From positions 124,001 through 188,000 of the forward strand of contig NZ_JAUSVX010000001.1 in NCBI RefSeq assembly GCF_030814995.1: DNA of 64,000 nucleotides. The letters run 5' to 3'. Below the pieces are notes generated by a model. That model searched no databases and had not been told where the DNA came from. It worked only from the letters and a program-made list of their open reading frames with translations. Source of the DNA: Labrys wisconsinensis. GTDB taxonomy: Bacteria; Pseudomonadota; Alphaproteobacteria; Rhizobiales; Labraceae. Each line of letters starts with the position of its first letter. Positions within the stretch are counted from its first letter, which is position 1. Position numbers and translations under genes: made by a program. Positions 28,858 to 38,045 of the stretch are shown piece after piece.

Positions 28858-28952
28858 CGGCAGCCGCCGCGGCGGCGCGCGCCCATACCCCTTCGAGGGG
28901 TGATCCGGAAGAACAAGGGCGCCGCCGGACGCCCGACCAGGAGGGACATGAC

Positions 28953-29879
28953 ATGAAGAAGACGTTGCTTGCGCTGGTCCTGTCGACCGCGATGATCGGC
29001 TCGGCCTCGGCCGAGACCATCGGCGTCTCGATGGCGCTGTTCGACGACAATTTCCTCACCGTGCTGCGCAACGGCATGCAGGACTATGCCAAGACCAAGC
29101 CCGGCGTGTCGCTGCAGGTGGAGGACGCCCAGAACGACGTCGGCAAGCAGCTCAACCAGATTCAGAACTTCATTGCCCAGAAGGTCGACGCGATCATCGT
29201 CAACCCGGTCGACACCGATGCCACCCCGGCCATGACCAAGCTCGCCGTGGCCGCCCATGTCCCGCTCGTCTACGTCAACCGCATGCCGGCCGACAAGCAG
29301 CTGCCCGCCAACGTCTCCTTCGTCGGCTCCGACGAGCGCCAGTCCGGCACGCTGGAGATGCAGGAAGTCTGCAAGCTGCTCGGCGGCAAGGGCAAAATCG
29401 TCGTGATGATGGGCGAGCTCTCCAACCAGGCCGCCCGCCAGCGTACCCAGGACGTGCTCGACGTGATCGCCAGGCCGGAGTGCAAGGGCATCGAGATCCT
29501 GGAGAAGCAGACCGGCAACTGGAAGCGCACCGAGGGCACCGACCTGATGACCAATTGGATCAGCGCCGGCATCAAGCCGGACGCGGTGGTGTCCAACAAT
29601 GACGAGATGGCGATCGGCGCCATCCAGTCGCTGAAGGCGGCCGGCGTGCCGATGGACAAGATCGTCGTCAGCGGCGTCGACGCGACGCAGGACGCCCTCG
29701 CGGCGATGAAGGCCGGCGAGCTCGACGTCACCGTGTTCCAGAACGCCGCCGCCCAGGGCTCGGGCGCGGTCGACACCGCCCTGAAGCTCGCCAAGGGCGA
29801 GAAGGTCGACCAGATGGTGTGGATCCCGTTCGAGCTGGTGACGCCGGCCAACATGGGCCAGTACCTCAGGAAGAACTGA
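28953..29879 (+). CDS. CUT2 ABC transporter sugar/inositol-binding protein (MocB-like)
   Basis: 308-residue periplasmic protein with signal peptide (MKKTLLALVLSTAMIGSASA) and a ribose-binding-type fold: IGVSMALFDDNFLTVLRNGM, QKVDAIIVNPVDTDA, VVSNNDEMAIGAIQSLKAAG, VSGVDATQDALAAMKAGEL. Its family includes myo-inositol-binding proteins and the rhizopine-binding MocB. ATG at 28953 follows AGGAGGGACATG. ATPase and permease genes follow. Confidence 0.87.
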   Translation: MKKTLLALVLSTAMIGSASAETIGVSMALFDDNFLTVLRNGMQDYAKTKPGVSLQVEDAQNDVGKQLNQIQNFIAQKVDAIIVNPVDTDATPAMTKLAVAAHVPLVYVNRMPADKQLPANVSFVGSDERQSGTLEMQEVCKLLGGKGKIVVMMGELSNQAARQRTQDVLDVIARPECKGIEILEKQTGNWKRTEGTDLMTNWISAGIKPDAVVSNNDEMAIGAIQSLKAAGVPMDKIVVSGVDATQDALAAMKAGELDVTVFQNAAAQGSGAVDTALKLAKGEKVDQMVWIPFELVTPANMGQYLRKN

Positions 29880-29966
29880 GCCGGCGATCGACGAATTCGG
29901 CACGCGACCTCGGGCGTGCCGATGGCGGGGACCGGCGGCCGCCTCGAACGACCTCCTCCCGTCGCC

Positions 29967-29986
29967 CCCGGCCGCGTGCGGCCGGG
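29967..29986 (+). other. intercistronic hairpin after the CUT2 binding-protein gene
   Basis: Arms CCCGGCCGC (29967-29975) and GCGGCCGGG (29978-29986) pair to give about eight base pairs with a tight loop, 87 bp after the binding-protein stop and 67 bp before the ATPase start. There is no T run. Same placement as the hairpin in the first sugar operon. Confidence 0.5.
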
Positions 29987-30053
29987 CAGCGTCGCCGGTC
30001 CCGCCTTTCTTTCGACAGTCCCGCGCCTCGCACGTCCCGAACGGAGGTCCGCA

Positions 30054-31589
30054 ATGGCAAGCCCGATCGAGCACTGCGCCCCCGATGCCGGTGGGCGCCA
30101 TGACGGCGCCGAGCTCCTGGCGGTGGAAGGCATCCACAAAGCGTTCCCGGGCGTGGTGGCGCTCGACGACGTCTCCTTCCGCCTCCGGCGCGGCAGCGTC
30201 CACGCCCTGATGGGCGAGAACGGAGCCGGCAAATCGACCCTGATGAAGATCATCGCCGGCATCCACCAGCCGGATGCCGGCACCATCCGCCTCAACGGCG
30301 AGGCGGTCCGTCTCGCCTCGCCCCTCGACGCTTTGAAGCGCGGCATCGCCATGATCCATCAGGAGCTGAACCTGATGGCGTTCATGACGGTGGCGGAGAA
30401 CATCTGGATCGGCCGCGAGCCGCGCAACCGGCTCGGCCTGGTCGATCACCGCGAGCTCAACCGGCGCACGGCGGACCTGTTCGCGCAGCTCAGGATCGAC
30501 GTCGACCCCGAGGCGGAGGTCCGCAGCCTGACGGTCGCGACCCGGCAGATGGTCGAGATCGCCAAGGCCGTGTCCTTCGAGTCCGACGTGCTGATCATGG
30601 ACGAGCCGACCTCGGCCCTGACCGAACGGGAGGTGGCGCATCTCTTCCGGATCATCCGCGGCCTCAAGGCCGAGGGCAAAGGCATCGTCTACATCACCCA
30701 CAAGATGAACGAGCTGTTCGAGATCGCCGACGAGGTCTCCGTCTTCCGCGACGGGCGCCACATCGCCAGCGACCGTGCCGAGGCCCTCACCCGCAACGAC
30801 ATCATCCGCATGATGGTCGGGCGCGAGATCACCCAGATGTTCCCGAAGGAGACGGTGCCGATCGGCGACGTCGTGCTGTCGGTGCGGGGACTCTCCCTCG
30901 ACGGCGTCTTCCGGGACGTCTCCTTCGACATCCGCGCCGGCGAGATCCTCGGCGTCGCCGGTCTGGTCGGCTCCGGCCGCAGCAACGTGGCCGAGACCAT
31001 CTTCGGCGTGACGCCGGCGAGCGCCGGGCGTATCGAGGTGCGGGGCCGGCCGGTGCGCGTCGATTCCCCCGGCACGGCCATGCGTCACGGCATGGCCTTC
31101 CTCACCGAGGACCGCAAGGAGACCGGCTGCTTCCTCATCCTCGACGTGCTCGAGAACATGCAGGTGGCGGTGCTGAACCGGGCATTCTGCACGGCCGGCT
31201 TCGTCGCCCAGAACGCAGTGAACGCCGCCTGCGAGGAGATGCGGGCGACGCTGCGGGTGAAGACGCCCGACCTGCAGGAGCGCATCCAGAACCTGTCCGG
31301 CGGCAACCAGCAGAAGGTGCTGGTCGGGCGCTGGCTCCTGACGCAGCCGAAGATCCTGATCCTGGACGAGCCGACGCGCGGCATCGACGTCGGCGCCAAG
31401 GCCGAGATCCACAAGCTGATCAGCCGCCTCGCCGGCGAGGGCGTGGCTGTCATGATGATCTCGTCCGAGCTGCCGGAAGTGCTCGGCATGAGCGACCGCA
31501 TCATGGTGATGCACCAGGGCCGCGTCACCGGCTTCCTCGACCGCGCCGCGGCCGACCAGGTCAAGGTGATGGAGCTCGCGGCCCAATGA
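30054..31589 (+). CDS. CUT2 ABC transporter ATPase with two nucleotide-binding domains (RbsA-like)
   Basis: 511 residues with duplicated ABC domains, as usual for ribose/inositol-type importers. Domain 1 has Walker [10 protein letters not shown] (about 60-68) and [13 protein letters not shown]-type Walker B; domain 2 has [12 protein letters not shown], signature [15 protein letters not shown] and [16 protein letters not shown]. The ATG at 30054 follows GGAGG. It overlaps or abuts the permease gene. Confidence 0.92.
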   Translation: MASPIEHCAPDAGGRHDGAELLAVEGIHKAFPGVVALDDVSFRLRRGSVHALMGENGAGKSTLMKIIAGIHQPDAGTIRLNGEAVRLASPLDALKRGIAMIHQELNLMAFMTVAENIWIGREPRNRLGLVDHRELNRRTADLFAQLRIDVDPEAEVRSLTVATRQMVEIAKAVSFESDVLIMDEPTSALTEREVAHLFRIIRGLKAEGKGIVYITHKMNELFEIADEVSVFRDGRHIASDRAEALTRNDIIRMMVGREITQMFPKETVPIGDVVLSVRGLSLDGVFRDVSFDIRAGEILGVAGLVGSGRSNVAETIFGVTPASAGRIEVRGRPVRVDSPGTAMRHGMAFLTEDRKETGCFLILDVLENMQVAVLNRAFCTAGFVAQNAVNAACEEMRATLRVKTPDLQERIQNLSGGNQQKVLVGRWLLTQPKILILDEPTRGIDVGAKAEIHKLISRLAGEGVAVMMISSELPEVLGMSDRIMVMHQGRVTGFLDRAAADQVKVMELAAQ

Positions 31590-31621
31590 GCGCACCGGGC
31601 ATGACGAAAGAGAGGGGAACC

Positions 31622-32650
31622 ATGGCGAGCGAAGGCGCGGCTACGGGCGCGGTGCGTCCTCCGGCGGCACGGCGCCGGCGCAAATGGCCGCCGGAGGCCA
31701 GCATCTTCCTGGTGCTCCTCGGGATGGCGCTGGCCTTCGAGGTGCTCGGCTGGATCGTCACCGGCCAGAGCTTCCTGGTGAACAGGGAACGCCTGGTGGT
31801 GATGATCCTGCAGGTCTCCGTGATCGGCATCATCGCCGTCGGCGTGACGCAGGTGATCATCACCGGCGGCGTCGACCTCTCCTCGGGATCCGTCGTCGGC
31901 CTCACCGCGATGATGGCGGCGAGCTTCGCGCAGACCTCGGACTATGCCCGTGCCGTCTATCCCGCGCTGACCGACCTGCCCGTCATCGTGCCCGTGGCCG
32001 TCGGCATGGCGGCCGGGCTCGCCGCCGGCCTGATCAACGGCAGCCTCGTCGCCTATGCCGGCATCCCGCCCTTCATCGCCACGCTCGGGATGATGGTCAC
32101 CGCCCGGGGCCTGGCCAAATGGTACACGCGCGGCCAACCGGTCAGCATGCTCTCGGACGGCTATGCCGCCATCGGCTCGGGCATCTGGCCGGTGGTGATC
32201 TTCCTCGGCGTCGCCCTGATCTTCCACATCGCCCTGCGCTATACCCGCTACGGCAAGTTCACCTATGCCATCGGCGCCAACGTCCAGGCGGCGCGGGTCT
32301 CCGGCATCGATGTCGGCCGCCACCTGGTCAAGGTCTACGCCATTGCCGGCCTGCTGGCGGGCCTCGCCGGCGTCGTCACCGCGGCGCGCGCCATCTCCGG
32401 CCAGGCCGGCATGGGCGTGATGTACGAGCTCGACGCCATCGCCGCGGCGGTGATCGGCGGCGCCTCGCTCGCCGGCGGCGTGGGGCGCATCACCGGCACG
32501 GTGATCGGCACCATCATCCTCGGCGTGATGACCTCCGGCTTCACCTTCCTGCGGATCGACGCCTACTATCAGGAGATCGTCAAGGGCATCATCATCGTCG
32601 CCGCCGTGATCGCCGACCAGTATCGCCAGCACCGGCGCCGCCGGGCGTGA
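31622..32650 (+). CDS. CUT2 ABC transporter permease (RbsC-like)
   Basis: 342-residue inner-membrane protein with eight or more spans and the RbsC-family sequences [43 protein letters not shown] and [16 protein letters not shown]. The ATG at 31622 follows AGAGGGG; an ATG at 31586 overlapping the ATPase stop (ATGA) is in frame and would add 12 residues. It ends the operon and is convergent with the mocE-like gene. Confidence 0.9.
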   Translation: MASEGAATGAVRPPAARRRRKWPPEASIFLVLLGMALAFEVLGWIVTGQSFLVNRERLVVMILQVSVIGIIAVGVTQVIITGGVDLSSGSVVGLTAMMAASFAQTSDYARAVYPALTDLPVIVPVAVGMAAGLAAGLINGSLVAYAGIPPFIATLGMMVTARGLAKWYTRGQPVSMLSDGYAAIGSGIWPVVIFLGVALIFHIALRYTRYGKFTYAIGANVQAARVSGIDVGRHLVKVYAIAGLLAGLAGVVTAARAISGQAGMGVMYELDAIAAAVIGGASLAGGVGRITGTVIGTIILGVMTSGFTFLRIDAYYQEIVKGIIIVAAVIADQYRQHRRRRA

Positions 32651-32802
32651 GCCGACGAGACGGGAGGAGCCGACCCGCTCGCCAGGCTGGAGAGGACGAC
32701 GGCGGGGCGCGTCCTCGCCCGACGCAAGCCGGGACCGCGGCCGAAATCGGGTAAACTGTTGTCCCGACAAGCGGCCGTCGGCGACCATGCCGCCCCGCGC
32801 GA

Positions 32803-33117
32803 TCACCCCAGCTTGAGATGAACCCTGCCGGCTTCGACCTTGACCGGATAGGTCCTGAGGTTGACGCAGACCGGCCCGCCCTTGGCTTGCCCGGTCCTGT
32901 AGTCGAAGCGGCCATTATGCTTCGGGCACTCGATGATCTCGTCCATGACGAGGCCCTCGGCGAGGTGCACCTTCTCGTGGGTGCACAGGCCGTCGGTGGC
33001 GAAATAGGCGTCGTCCCGCGAGCGATAGATCGCGAAGGTGCGCCCGGCATGGTCGAAGCGGATCACGTCCTCCCGATCGATCTCGCCGGCGTCGCAGGCT
33101 TCGATCCATTCGCTCAT
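32803..33117 (-). CDS. Rieske-type [2Fe-2S] ferredoxin, MocE-like
   Basis: 104-residue small Rieske protein with both cluster boxes: CTHEKVHL (C45, H47) and CPKHNGRFDY (C64, H67). It carries electrons to an oxygenase; MocE-type ferredoxins partner with the MocD hydroxylase in rhizopine breakdown. It is 31 bp downstream of the MocD-like gene on the same strand. No ferredoxin reductase (MocF) gene is present in the window. Confidence 0.85.
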   Translation of the reverse strand: MSEWIEACDAGEIDREDVIRFDHAGRTFAIYRSRDDAYFATDGLCTHEKVHLAEGLVMDEIIECPKHNGRFDYRTGQAKGGPVCVNLRTYPVKVEAGRVHLKLG

Positions 33118-33148
33118 GGCTTTCCTCCCTGGATGCGCGGGCCGGCCG

Positions 33149-34258
33149 TCATTCCGCCGCCATGGACGCGACGTCGTGCAGGTCCTCGCGATAGGGCCGC
33201 GCCGTCGGCGGCAGCTCGCGCTTCAGACAATAGTCCTCGTTGCGCAGTTGGCGCAGGAAGGCCGGGATCATCTCGCGATAGCCGGCCAGGATCGACGGGC
33301 TCGGCGCCGGCAGGTCGTTCTTGATCAGGTCGTGCAGCCTGGGCAGGGCGTGATAGGGCACCATCGGGAACATGTGGTGCTCCACGTGATAGTTCATGTT
33401 CCAGTAGATGAAGCGGCTTAACGGGTTCATGGTGACGGTGCGGCTGTTCAGCCGATGGTCGGTGACGTTGTCGGCCAGGCCCCCGTGCTGCAGCAGCCCC
33501 GTCATCACGTGATGCCAGGCGCCGTAGAGCCGCGGCAGGCCGACCAGCATCAGCGGCAGCCAGGAGTGCAGGGCGAGGGCGAGCGCGACGGTCGCCATGT
33601 AGATGGCCAGCCAGACGCGGGCGATGCGGATCGCCTTGGGCTGCTCCTGCTCCGGAATGAAGGTCCTCTCCTCGGCGCTCATCCGGCCGGCGGCGTTGCG
33701 GGCCATGTCGAGCATCGCGTGCCAGGCATCGAGCAGGCCGAAGAGGTTCAGCACCAGCCGCACCAGGTCCGGCGGCCGCATCACGGCGATCTCCGGATCG
33801 CGCCCGACGATCACCGTGTCGGTGTGGTGCCTCGCATGGCTCCAGCGCCAGGTCACGGGATTGCGCATGATCATGAAGCAGGCGAGCTGATAGACGGCAT
33901 CGTTCATCCATGGCGTCCTGAACGCCGTGCCGTGGCCGCATTCGTGCCAGCGCGAGTCGCTCGCCGAGCCGTAGAGCGTGCCGTAGACGAAGAAGAACGG
34001 CACGCACCACGCCGTGCCCCAGAACCAGGTGCCGCCGGCGGCCGAGAGGCCCAGCGCCGCCAGCCAGATCAGCGTGTCGCGGATGGCGGGGCCGTCGGAG
34101 CGCTTCATCAGCTCCTTCATCAGCTTGCGCGGAATGTCGGTGTGGTACCATTCCGCGGCCGCCAGGCCGGTCTCGACGGCGCGCCGGGCATCGCGCCCGA
34201 CCAGGCTGTAGTCGCGCCGGGATGGCCGGAGATCGTCGCCGCTGCGCGCCCTGTCCAT
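33149..34258 (-). CDS. fatty-acid-desaturase-superfamily di-iron oxygenase, MocD-like
   Basis: 369-residue membrane di-iron protein with three histidine boxes HECGH (105-109), HARHH (141-145) and HVEHH (291-295), and a further H in GAWHH. Family members are desaturases or hydroxylases; with an adjacent Rieske ferredoxin the pattern is that of MocD/MocE, which act on O-methyl-scyllo-inosamine. ATG at 34258 follows GGAGAGGG. Divergent from the GntR regulator and convergent with the CUT2 operon. Confidence 0.83.
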   Translation of the reverse strand: MDRARSGDDLRPSRRDYSLVGRDARRAVETGLAAAEWYHTDIPRKLMKELMKRSDGPAIRDTLIWLAALGLSAAGGTWFWGTAWCVPFFFVYGTLYGSASDSRWHECGHGTAFRTPWMNDAVYQLACFMIMRNPVTWRWSHARHHTDTVIVGRDPEIAVMRPPDLVRLVLNLFGLLDAWHAMLDMARNAAGRMSAEERTFIPEQEQPKAIRIARVWLAIYMATVALALALHSWLPLMLVGLPRLYGAWHHVMTGLLQHGGLADNVTDHRLNSRTVTMNPLSRFIYWNMNYHVEHHMFPMVPYHALPRLHDLIKNDLPAPSPSILAGYREMIPAFLRQLRNEDYCLKRELPPTARPYREDLHDVASMAAE

Positions 34259-34389
34259 TGCCCTCTCCTGTCGACCGCAGCCTCGGCCGCGATGCCGGCC
34301 GTCTCAGTAGCAGAGCCTGCGCCGCCCCCTCAATCGGCGTGCAATATTTTCTATCATCGGCGCTCACGTGCGATGGCGATGAGACTTTA

Positions 34390-34419
34390 TCCATGATGGA
34401 ATATGATGGACTCCATCAT
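34390..34419. promoter_or_regulatory. overlapping palindromic operators upstream of the GntR gene
   Basis: TCCATGATGGA (34390-34400) and ATGATGGACTCCATCAT (34403-34419, perfect 8-bp arms, one central base) share the half-site ATGGA/TCCAT. They lie in the 280-bp gap between the divergent mocD-like and GntR(FCD) genes, so the regulator may repress itself and perhaps mocD. Palindromes are seen; regulation is inferred. Confidence 0.6.
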
Positions 34420-34538
34420 TGCTGCCGAACCGGATTGCGGGGATGTGCGGGCCCGCCGTGTGGGCGGCGCCTTTTCGCTTGACGCTCCCACCAAGATCGA
34501 TCAGATGTCAGACCAATTCTGGCCCTGACGAGACCCGG

Positions 34539-35255
34539 ATGCGCAAGCCTTCCATCGATGGCCTCTCGCCGCTGCCGCCCGCCGACCGGGTGGAGAGCGT
34601 GCTGCGCGCCATGGCCGGGTTCATTGCGCAATCCAAGCTCGGCGCCGGCGACCGCCTGCCGACGGAGCGCCAGCTCACCGAGGCCCTCGCCGTCGGCCGC
34701 TCCACCGTGCGCGAGGCGATCAGCCAGCTGCAGGTCATGGGCGTGGTCGAATCGCGCAAGGGCAGCGGCACCTACCTCCTGCGCCCGTTCTCGGCCGACG
34801 CCATCCACATGCCGCTGGTGATCGACGCCGCGCACCTGCGCGACCGGCTCCTGCAGACGCTGGAGGTGCGCCGCGGCATCGAGATGGAGGCGAGCGCCGT
34901 CGCCGCGCTGCGCCGTACGCCGGCCGACCTCGTCGTCATCGAGGAGAAGCTCGACCAGATGGAGCGGGTGCACATCGCCAAGGGCACGTCCGGGCGCGAG
35001 GACCTCGCCTATCACCTCTCCATCTACGACGCGACGCACAACCCGCTGTTCCGCCAGCTGCTCGAGCAGATCCGCGAGGCCTTCGAAAGCTTCTTCGACG
35101 AGCCGTTCGACCGGCCGGACTTCGCCCGCCGCTCCTTCCCCTTCCACCGCGAGCTGTTCGACGCCATCCGCGACCAGGACGCGCCCAAGGCCCGGGCCAA
35201 GACCCTCGCCATCCTCGACATCGTCGAGGAGGACATCAAGGACATGTCGCAATGA
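34539..35255 (+). CDS. GntR-family (FCD/FadR subfamily) transcriptional regulator
   Basis: 238 residues. N-terminal winged HTH (LGAGDRLPTERQLTEALAVG, STVREAISQLQVMGVVE) and a C-terminal all-helical FCD effector domain with metal-type residues (LAYHLSIYDATHNPLF, FHRELFDAIRDQD). The start at 34539 gives the normal length but the ribosome site is weak. Its TGA overlaps the next gene's ATG, making it the first gene of its own operon. Confidence 0.88.
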   Translation: MRKPSIDGLSPLPPADRVESVLRAMAGFIAQSKLGAGDRLPTERQLTEALAVGRSTVREAISQLQVMGVVESRKGSGTYLLRPFSADAIHMPLVIDAAHLRDRLLQTLEVRRGIEMEASAVAALRRTPADLVVIEEKLDQMERVHIAKGTSGREDLAYHLSIYDATHNPLFRQLLEQIREAFESFFDEPFDRPDFARRSFPFHRELFDAIRDQDAPKARAKTLAILDIVEEDIKDMSQ

Positions 35256-36445
35256 CCGATTTCGCCGACAGCGCGGACACCATCGTCGCCCATGACGGCG
35301 ACCATGCCTTCGACGCGGTGGTGCCGCCGATCGTGCAGACCTCGCTGTTCACCTTCTCCTCCTTCGACGAGATGGTGTCGACCTACAAGGGCGAGCGCTC
35401 GCGCATGGTCTATTCGCGGGTGACCAACCCGACCGTGCGCGCCTTCGAGGAGAAGCTGGCGGCGCTGGAGGCGGCGGACGATGCCATCGGCTTCGCCAGC
35501 GGCATGGCGGCGATCTCGGGCACGGTGCTGGCCTTCGTCGAGCCCGGCGACCGCATCGTCTGCGTGCGCCACGTCTATCCCGACAGCTACCGCCTGTTCG
35601 AGACGCTGCTGAAGCGCTGGAAGGTGACGACCACCTATGTCGACGGCCGCGACCACGAGGCGGTGGCCGCCGCGCTCAAGGGCGCCAGGCTGTTCTACAT
35701 GGAGAGCCCGACCAGCTGGATGATGGAGGCGCACGATGTCGGCGCCCTCGCCGCCCTCGCCAAGGCCGAAGGCGTCGTCACCGTCATCGACAACAGCTGG
35801 GCGACGCCGGTGTTCCAGCAGCCGGTGACGCTCGGCGTCGACCTCGTGCTGCATTCGGCCTCGAAATATATCGGCGGCCACAGCGACACGGTGGCCGGCG
35901 TCGTCGCCGGCAGCGCCGCGCTGATCCGGCGCATCCGCCAGACCATCCATCCCTATATCGGCGCCAAGCTCGCCCCGTTCGAGGCCTGGCTGCTGCTGCG
36001 CGGCCTGCGCACCCTCCCCGTCCGCATGCGCAGCCACGAGGCCGCGTGCCTGACCATCGCCCGCCGCCTCCAGGCGCTGAAGCCGGTGACGGCGGTGCAC
36101 CATCCCGGTCTGGCCAACCGGCTGCCGCCTGGCCTCATCGGCACCTCGGGCCTGTTCTCCCTGGAGCTCGACGAGAGCGTCGACATCCCGGCCTTCTGCA
36201 ACGCCTTGCAACTGTTCAAGCTCGGGGTGAGCTGGGGCGGCCACGAGAGCCTGGTCGTGCCGGCGCTGGTGACGCGCCACCAGGCGGCGGGGCCCAATTC
36301 GGCGATCGATTTCGGCGTGCCCGAGCGCGTCGTCCGCCTTCACGTCGGCCTGGAGGGCGTCGACGCCCTCTGGCGCGACATCGAGCAGGCGCTGGCCAGC
36401 GCCTCGACCACGGGGAGGGAAGCACCGGGCCTGGCAAGCCTGTGA
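35252..36445 (+). CDS. PLP-dependent transsulfuration-family lyase (cystathionine beta-lyase-like)
   Basis: 397-residue Cys/Met-metabolism PLP enzyme. The PLP lysine is K205 in LHSASKYIGGHSD; other landmarks are the phosphate site YSRVTNPTVRAFEE, SGMAAISG, VIDNSWATP and the late SWGGHESLV. The subfamily is close to MetC-type beta-lyases, but here it is coupled (ATGA) to an FCD regulator and followed by a sugar-type importer, which suggests a catabolic beta- or gamma-elimination on an imported compound rather than methionine synthesis. Confidence 0.85.
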   Translation: MTDFADSADTIVAHDGDHAFDAVVPPIVQTSLFTFSSFDEMVSTYKGERSRMVYSRVTNPTVRAFEEKLAALEAADDAIGFASGMAAISGTVLAFVEPGDRIVCVRHVYPDSYRLFETLLKRWKVTTTYVDGRDHEAVAAALKGARLFYMESPTSWMMEAHDVGALAALAKAEGVVTVIDNSWATPVFQQPVTLGVDLVLHSASKYIGGHSDTVAGVVAGSAALIRRIRQTIHPYIGAKLAPFEAWLLLRGLRTLPVRMRSHEAACLTIARRLQALKPVTAVHHPGLANRLPPGLIGTSGLFSLELDESVDIPAFCNALQLFKLGVSWGGHESLVVPALVTRHQAAGPNSAIDFGVPERVVRLHVGLEGVDALWRDIEQALASASTTGREAPGLASL

Positions 36446-36534
36446 CGCCCGGCCGTCATCCGTCCGGGCCACCATACGAAGCGGCGCCTCACGCCGCCCG
36501 CACCGACATTCCACGCGTCCAACAGGGGAAGCCC

Positions 36535-37800
36535 ATGATCAGAAAACTGCTCCTCGCCGCCGCCGCGACCATGATGGTCGCCGGCACGGCCCAGGCCGAC
36601 ACCACGCTCAAATTGGTCGAGGTCATCACCAGCCCCGAGCGCACCGAGACGCTCAAGAGCATCGTCAAGACCTTCGAGGACGCCAATCCCGGCGTGAAGG
36701 TCGAGATCGTCTCGCTGCCCTGGGGCCAGGCCTTCGAGAAATTCGCCACCATGGTCTCGGCCGGCGACACGCCCGACGTGGTCGAGATGCCGGACCGCTG
36801 GCTCTCCCTCTACGCCAACAACGGCATGCTGGAGAGCCTGGAGCCCTATCTGGCCAAGTGGGAGCACACCAAGGACCTGAACGACCGCGCCCTGCAGATG
36901 GGCCGCTACGTCAAGAACACCGCCTATGCGCTGCCCTACGGCTTCTATCTCCGGGCGCTGTTCTACAACAAGAAGCTGTTCGCCGACGCCAAGGTCGATG
37001 CTCCACCCAAGACCATGGACGAGTTCATGGACGCGGCCAAGAAGGTCTCGGCCCTGCCCGGCAAGTCCGGCTACTGCCTGCGCGGCGGGCCCGGCGGCCT
37101 CAACGGCTGGATGATGATGGGCGCCACCATGAACGGCGACGACACCTACTTCAAGCCGGACGGCACCTCCACCATGGCCGACCCCGGCTGGGTCAAGGGC
37201 GTCACCTTCCTGGTCGACCTCTACAAGAACGGCTACGCGCCGAAGGACAGCGTCAACTGGGGCTTCAACGAAATCGTCTCCGGCTTCTATTCCGGCACCT
37301 GCGCGATGCTCGACCAGGATCCGGACGCGCTCATCGCCATCGCCGAGCGCATGAACAAGGACGATTACGACGTCGTGCCCATGCCCAAGGGTCCGGCCGG
37401 CAAGGCCTTCCCCACCATCGGCTACGGCAGCTGGTCGATGTTCTCCAACTCCAAGGAGAAGGACCTCGCCTGGAAGCTGATCGCCACCCTCGACGGCCCG
37501 GAGGGCAACATCGCCTGGAACAAGAAGATCGGCGCGCTGCCGATCTACACGGCGGCGGAGAAGGACCCCTTCTACGCCGATCCCAAGTTCAAGGGCTGGT
37601 TCGCCGAGCTCGCCGACAAGAACGTCATCCCGACGGTGATGCCGACCTATCTGTCCGAGTTCGCCTTCTTCGCCGATTCGATCGCGGTGAAGACGACGCA
37701 GCAGGCCCTGCTCGGCCAGCTCTCGCCGGAGGATCTCGCCAAGCAATGGGCGGATTATCTGACCAAGGCACAGCAGAAGTACCTGGCGGAGAAGAAGTAG
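36535..37800 (+). CDS. CUT1 ABC transporter substrate-binding protein
   Basis: 421-residue family 1 solute-binding protein with signal peptide (residues 1-22, ending GTAQA): LVEVITSPERTETLKSIVKT, MVSAGDTPDVVEMPDRW, TMDEFMDAAKKVSALPG, GSWSMFSNSKEKDLAWKL. ATG at 36535 follows AGGGGAA. The following 245-bp gap holds a large folded repeat before the permease genes. Substrate unknown; the neighbouring PLP lyase and creatininase-like protein hint at an amine-bearing compound. Confidence 0.88.
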   Translation: MIRKLLLAAAATMMVAGTAQADTTLKLVEVITSPERTETLKSIVKTFEDANPGVKVEIVSLPWGQAFEKFATMVSAGDTPDVVEMPDRWLSLYANNGMLESLEPYLAKWEHTKDLNDRALQMGRYVKNTAYALPYGFYLRALFYNKKLFADAKVDAPPKTMDEFMDAAKKVSALPGKSGYCLRGGPGGLNGWMMMGATMNGDDTYFKPDGTSTMADPGWVKGVTFLVDLYKNGYAPKDSVNWGFNEIVSGFYSGTCAMLDQDPDALIAIAERMNKDDYDVVPMPKGPAGKAFPTIGYGSWSMFSNSKEKDLAWKLIATLDGPEGNIAWNKKIGALPIYTAAEKDPFYADPKFKGWFAELADKNVIPTVMPTYLSEFAFFADSIAVKTTQQALLGQLSPEDLAKQWADYLTKAQQKYLAEKK

Positions 37801-37821
37801 AGCGGAAACAGGATGTGGCGC

Positions 37822-38014
37822 GAAGCCTTCTCCGCGCAAGCGGGGAAGGTGGCGCCACGAAGTGGCGACGGATGGGGTGTGGTCCGCAGGGCTGAGCCCT
37901 TCGACACGCTTGCATGACGGTTGTGCCAGCCGAACACGGCCGAGACCTGCCCGCCACACCCCATCCGACCCGACTTCGTCGGGCCACCTTCCCCGCTTCG
38001 CGGAGAAGGCTTTC
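37822..38014. repeat. large folded palindromic repeat between binding-protein and permease genes
   Basis: Two arms of about 60 bp (37822-37882 and 37954-38014) are inverted near-copies with one indel and a few substitutions. Each arm carries its own internal hairpin: CGCCAC-GAA-GTGGCG in the left arm and CCCGAC-TTC-GTCGGG in the right, so the differences are compensatory. The 71-base centre also has AGGGCTGAGCCCT. It looks like a dispersed rhizobial intergenic element inserted in the operon; no T run for termination. Confidence 0.75.
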
Positions 38015-38045
38015 GCCGGCACAGCTCTAGACCAAAGGACCCGGG

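Noticed and set aside
28734-31595. Long minus-strand frame opposite the CUT2 genes
   Set aside because: Composition is shadow-like and it covers clear binding-protein and ATPase genes on the other strand.
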